Shown piece by piece: positions 6,338-8,709 of a stretch of 8,709 bases of DNA. Source of the DNA: an uncultured Collinsella sp. Lineage in GTDB: Bacteria; Actinomycetota; Coriobacteriia; Coriobacteriales; Coriobacteriaceae. Within the stretch, counting starts at the first letter, position 1. The number at the start of each line of letters is the position of its first letter. The notes beneath the pieces were generated by a model. That model had not been told where the DNA came from, did not search any database, and saw nothing but the letters and a program-made list of their open reading frames with translations. The stretch is from positions 1 through 8,709 of the forward strand of contig UQSB01000066.1 of the NCBI GenBank assembly GCA_900543505.1. The letters are read 5' to 3'. A program made the position numbers and the translations under genes.

Positions 6338-6402
6338 CCGGAGAATTGCTCCTTGTCTCTTCTCACGCGGACGGTAGGTTGGTATCTTTCAGTTGTGGAA
6401 AA

Positions 6403-6442
6403 GCGCGCAAGGACGCGCGTGTAGGGGAGCGCCTGCGGGCGC
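6403..6442 (+). promoter_or_regulatory. Two GC hairpins in the PTS mRNA leader
   Basis: GCGCG (6403-6407) pairs with CGCGC (6414-6418) across CAAGGA. GCGCC (6429-6433) pairs with GGCGC (6438-6442) across TGCG, which in RNA is a UNCG-type tetraloop and is unusually stable. An A-rich stretch and the ribosome site follow, not a T-run, so these are not terminators. They may protect the 5' end of an abundant mRNA or isolate the ribosome site. Confidence 0.4.
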
Positions 6443-6452
6443 AAAACTTAAA

Positions 6453-6460
6453 AAGGAGGG
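6453..6460 (+). promoter_or_regulatory. Strong ribosome binding site that fixes the PTS start
   Basis: AAGGAGGG is a near-perfect Shine-Dalgarno sequence, with 5 nt between GGAGG and the ATG at 6465. It decides against an upstream in-frame TTG (6393) that would add 24 residues unlike any IIB domain. It also suggests high expression. Confidence 0.85.
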
Positions 6461-6464
6461 ACAC

Positions 6465-8468
6465 ATGGCTAAGTTTGACATCATCGCCGCCACCGGTTGC
6501 CCGACCGGTATCGCGCACACCTTCATGGCGAAGGAGGCGCTGGAGAAGGCAGCTGCCGAGCGCGGTCTGACCATTAAGGTCGAGACCCATGGCCAGGTCG
6601 GTGTCGAGAACGAGCTCACCAAGAGTGAGATCGCCGGTGCCAAGGCCGTCGTCGTCGCAGCCGATAAGGATGTCCAGGCGGAGCGTTTCGCCGGCAAGCG
6701 CATGGTTTCCGTTGGTGTTTCCAAGGCCCTGTCCGTCGAGGCAGCCGGTAAGCTGATCGACCGCGCGCTCGCCGCCAAGGGTGACGACTCGGTTGCGGCT
6801 GCTGCCGATGTCGAGGATGAGGTCGAGGAGAAGGAATCTATCGGCCACATCATCTACAAGCACCTCATGAACGGCGTCAGCCACATGCTGGTCTTCGTCG
6901 TCGCCGGTGGTGTCCTGACCGCCGTTTCGTTCCTGTGGGGCATCACGTCCTTCGATTCGACGGCGTCTGACTACAACAGCTTTGCCGCTATGCTTAAGAT
7001 CATCGGCGGTATCGCCATGAACCTCATGGTTCCCGTGCTTTCCGCCTATATCGCCGAGTCCATCGGCAAGCGCCCGGCGCTCGTCCCCGGCTTCGTTGCC
7101 GGTATGATCGCCATCCAGGGCCTGCCCGTTAACGCCGAGACCGGCATGATCGACGCCGGCGGCGCCGGCGTGGGCTTCGGCTTCCTGGGCGGCATCGTAG
7201 GCGGCTTCCTCGCTGGCTATGTCATCCTGCTGCTCGAGAAGGTCTTCTCCAAGCTGCCCAAGAATCTGGACGGCCTCAAGGCTATCTTCCTGTACCCGCT
7301 GTTCTCGACCGCCATCGTCGGCCTGGTCATGCTCGGCATCTCCGGCCCCATGGCTGCCATCAACACCGCCATGATGGACTTCCTCAAGGGTCTGTCCGCC
7401 TCTGGCGCCATTGTCCTGGGCCTTGCCATCGGCTGCATGTGCGCCGTTGACATGGGCGGCCCGGTCAACAAGGCTGCTTACGTCACCGGTACCGCTATGC
7501 TCACCGAGGCCTTGGCTGCTGGCGTTGGCACCGATACCTACAACTTCGGCACCAACTTCATGGCTGCCGTCTCCGCCGCCTGCATCGTTCCGCCGCTGAT
7601 CACCACCTTCGCCGTCGTCGTTGGCAAGAAGTACTTCAGCCAGGAGGATCATGACGCCGGTATCGTCAACCTCATTCTTGGTTGCACCCACATCACCGAG
7701 GGCGCCATTCCGTTCATGACCAAGAACATCTGGCCCGTCATGCCCATCATGATGCTCGGTTCCTCCATCGCCTCGATCCTGACCATCATGTTCAACGTTC
7801 ACGATCCGGCGCCTCACGGTGGCTTCCTGGTCCTGCCCGTTGTCGAGAACGGTCCGCTGTGGGTCCTCGCGATCCTCATCGGCGCTGTGATCGGTGGCAT
7901 CCTGTTCGTGGCCTTCAAGAAGTACGACTTCGAGAAGAATCAGAAGGCCGCTCCTGTAGCCAAGCCGGTTGAGGCTTCCAAGGCTGCTGCCGTTGAGGCC
8001 CCTAAGGCCGATGCTGCCGACTTCGTGAAGGTCGAGAATGTCTTTGTCGCCGAGGACTTCGCTTCTCGCGACGAGGCTCTGAGCTTCGTTTCCAACCAGA
8101 CTGTCAAGGCCGGTATCGCCAGCGACGCCGACGCCGTGATGAACGCCTTCCTGGCCCGCGAGGCCGAGGGCACCACGGGCATGATGGAGGGCTTCGCCAT
8201 CCCGCATGCCAAGTCCGACGCCATTACCGAGGCTGCCGTCATCGTCGTTAAGGACGAGTCCGGCGTGACCGGTTGGGATACCATGGACGGCGCTCCCGTC
8301 AACGTGGCCATCGCTCTGCTCATCCCTGGTGCACAGGCTGGCACCACGCACCTCAAGATCCTGTCCAAGGTCGCCGAGGCGCTCATGGACGAGGACTTCC
8401 GTGCCACCGTCAAGGGTTCCACCGACGCCGCCGAGATCGCCAAGACGATCACCGCCCGCCTGGTCTAA
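6465..8468 (+). CDS. Fructose-family PTS permease, fused IIB-IIC-IIA
   Basis: This 667-residue membrane protein imports a sugar while phosphorylating it, passing phosphate from HPr through its IIA and IIB domains. The IIB domain (about 1-100) has the phospho-cysteine motif ATGCPTGIAHTFMA (Cys12). The IIC domain (about 120-490) has about nine hydrophobic segments, the first near 141-160 and the last near 465-487. It also has the fructose-family motifs DMGGPVNKAAY (D329 onward) and HITEGAIPF (E412). An Ala/Lys/Pro/Val-rich linker (about 491-518) leads to the IIA domain (about 520-667), whose phospho-histidine is His581 in GFAIPHAKSDAI. All three phosphotransfer sites are present. FruA-type proteins of Gram-positives are more often IIA-IIB-IIC. 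No 1-phosphofructokinase lies alongside, so fructose is only the family default. Mannosylglycerate or another hexose is possible. Codon use is strongly biased, as in highly expressed genes. A terminator follows directly. Confidence 0.96.
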   Translation: MAKFDIIAATGCPTGIAHTFMAKEALEKAAAERGLTIKVETHGQVGVENELTKSEIAGAKAVVVAADKDVQAERFAGKRMVSVGVSKALSVEAAGKLIDRALAAKGDDSVAAAADVEDEVEEKESIGHIIYKHLMNGVSHMLVFVVAGGVLTAVSFLWGITSFDSTASDYNSFAAMLKIIGGIAMNLMVPVLSAYIAESIGKRPALVPGFVAGMIAIQGLPVNAETGMIDAGGAGVGFGFLGGIVGGFLAGYVILLLEKVFSKLPKNLDGLKAIFLYPLFSTAIVGLVMLGISGPMAAINTAMMDFLKGLSASGAIVLGLAIGCMCAVDMGGPVNKAAYVTGTAMLTEALAAGVGTDTYNFGTNFMAAVSAACIVPPLITTFAVVVGKKYFSQEDHDAGIVNLILGCTHITEGAIPFMTKNIWPVMPIMMLGSSIASILTIMFNVHDPAPHGGFLVLPVVENGPLWVLAILIGAVIGGILFVAFKKYDFEKNQKAAPVAKPVEASKAAAVEAPKADAADFVKVENVFVAEDFASRDEALSFVSNQTVKAGIASDADAVMNAFLAREAEGTTGMMEGFAIPHAKSDAITEAAVIVVKDESGVTGWDTMDGAPVNVAIALLIPGAQAGTTHLKILSKVAEALMDEDFRATVKGSTDAAEIAKTITARLV

Positions 8469-8503
8469 TTCCGCAGTACGCGAATAACATCGCCCCCTGT
8501 AAC

Positions 8504-8539
8504 AAAGGCGAGGACTCCCTACGGGTCCTCGCCTTTTTT
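8504..8539 (+). terminator. Rho-independent terminator of the PTS gene
   Basis: AAAGGCGAGGAC (8504-8515) pairs with GTCCTCGCCTTT (8525-8536) around a 9-nt loop, with six T at 8534-8539. It begins 36 nt after the stop codon. In the opposite direction the stem is followed by TTTGTT, so it could also stop transcription arriving on the minus strand from the right. Confidence 0.93.
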
Positions 8540-8542
8540 CAT

Positions 8543-8596
8543 ACCACCCGGCACTCAGGGATGTTCCTTTCCTGCCGGCACCCCGGGACACTCCTT
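8543..8596. repeat. Imperfect 27-bp tandem duplication
   Basis: Units 8543-8569 and 8570-8596 agree at 19 of 27 positions by eye. The identical parts include, on the minus strand, AAGGA, TCCC and GTGCCGG. The period is a multiple of three. In the minus-strand frame the units read KECPGVPAG and KEHP-stop-VPGG. The divergence between units suggests an old duplication, or two members of a dispersed repeat family. Confidence 0.5.
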
Positions 8597-8709
8597 AGTC
8601 CCCAACAGGGCATAAATAGCCCTCATCGACTGAATCACCCACGCGAACAATAATTCAGCCAGAATTCCTTTTGCACGATATTTCTTGGACGGAAGCATGT
8701 TCCCGCAGC
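8555..8709 (-). CDS. Possible small or partial protein, unknown function
   Basis: One minus-strand frame is open from the window edge to a TGA at 8555-8557. If it starts at the ATG at 8696-8698 it encodes 47 residues: MLPSKKYRAK, then a hydrophobic-amphipathic helix-like stretch (GILAELLFAWVIQSMRAIYA), then LLGTKECPGVPAGKEHP. Otherwise it is the C-terminus of a longer gene lying outside the window. No convincing ribosome site precedes the ATG (only GCGGGAAC). It would be convergent with the PTS gene and end next to a terminator that could serve both strands. Its last codons fall in a tandem duplication. I do not recognise a family, and the frame may be chance. Confidence 0.3.
   Translation of the reverse strand, partial: CGNMLPSKKYRAKGILAELLFAWVIQSMRAIYALLGTKECPGVPAGKEHP

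Larger units (their letters stand above)
6193..6464. other. Divergent regulatory region between regulator and PTS gene
   Basis: These 272 bp hold no credible gene. They are less GC-rich in the centre than the flanking genes. From left to right they contain the minus-strand promoter of the regulator, a tentative + strand promoter (TTGCCG 6274-6279, 16-bp spacer, TAAACT 6296-6301), the partial palindrome GGTnAAnnTTnACC (6294-6307), the 12-bp inverted repeat ACCGT-TT-ACGGT (6309-6320), a perfect TGAAAG-N3-CTTTCA palindrome, and the hairpin-rich leader of the PTS mRNA. The box CTTTCACC occurs twice (6300-6307 and 6332-6339), 32 bp apart or about three helical turns. The + strand promoter is a weak match and should be taken as a guess. 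Confidence 0.6.

Noticed and set aside
6250..6460. Riboswitch or attenuator in the PTS leader
   Set aside because: The hairpins are followed by A-rich sequence and not a T-run. I recognise no known riboswitch core and no antiterminator RNA target with a paired terminator.
6363..8591. 742-codon open frame on the minus strand opposite the PTS gene
   Set aside because: It mirrors a strongly codon-biased GC-rich gene with intact phosphotransfer motifs. The minus-strand product is a low-complexity Gly/Asp/Val/His string with no recognisable domain.
1..8709. tRNA, rRNA, CRISPR array, insertion sequence or prophage genes
   Set aside because: I saw no cloverleaf with a CCA-type end, no regularly spaced identical repeats, and no transposase or integrase motif on either strand.

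Overview
The window is about 8.7 kb of GC-rich, densely coded bacterial chromosome. Gene content, TTG/ATG starts preceded by AGGAG-type ribosome sites, and the codon preference (GCC, GGC, AAG, GAG) suggest a high-GC Gram-positive. The closest match I can think of is a Coriobacteriia gut actinomycete such as Collinsella. The genus is an inference from style and gene order, not from a search.

Left block (178-5275, + strand): seven tightly packed housekeeping genes, efp - Asp23-family gene - nusB - xseB - tlyA - nadK - recN. Gaps shrink from 24 nt to 3 and 2 nt and then become overlaps of 1, 4 and 11 nt, so the block reads as one translationally coupled operon. It joins translation (EF-P), antitermination and rRNA synthesis (NusB), rRNA 2'-O-methylation (TlyA), NADP synthesis (NadK) and DNA repair (exonuclease VII small subunit, RecN). 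A good -10 box (115-120) precedes efp. The order nusB-xseB-tlyA-nadK-recN is a shortened form of a widely conserved Gram-positive cluster. The usual xseA, ispA, dxs and argR members are absent here.

Middle (5276-6464): recN converges with a minus-strand RpiR/MurR-type regulator (5335-6192), and a perfect inverted repeat lies between them. The regulator is divergent from a phosphotransferase gene. The 272-bp space between the two holds a perfect TGAAAG-N3-CTTTCA palindrome, repeated CTTTCACC boxes, a 9-bp long-range inverted repeat and two GC hairpins in the PTS leader.

Right block (6465-8709): one large fructose-family PTS permease with domain order IIB-IIC-IIA, closed by a textbook terminator (8504-8539). 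The regulator probably controls the permease in response to a sugar phosphate, but the substrate cannot be read from the sequence because no sugar-phosphate kinase gene is adjacent. Beyond the terminator is a less GC-rich tail. It holds a possible 47-residue minus-strand reading frame whose last codons lie in an imperfect 27-bp tandem duplication.

Most of the window is conserved housekeeping DNA. The parts that deserve attention are the two intergenic regions and the right-hand tail.
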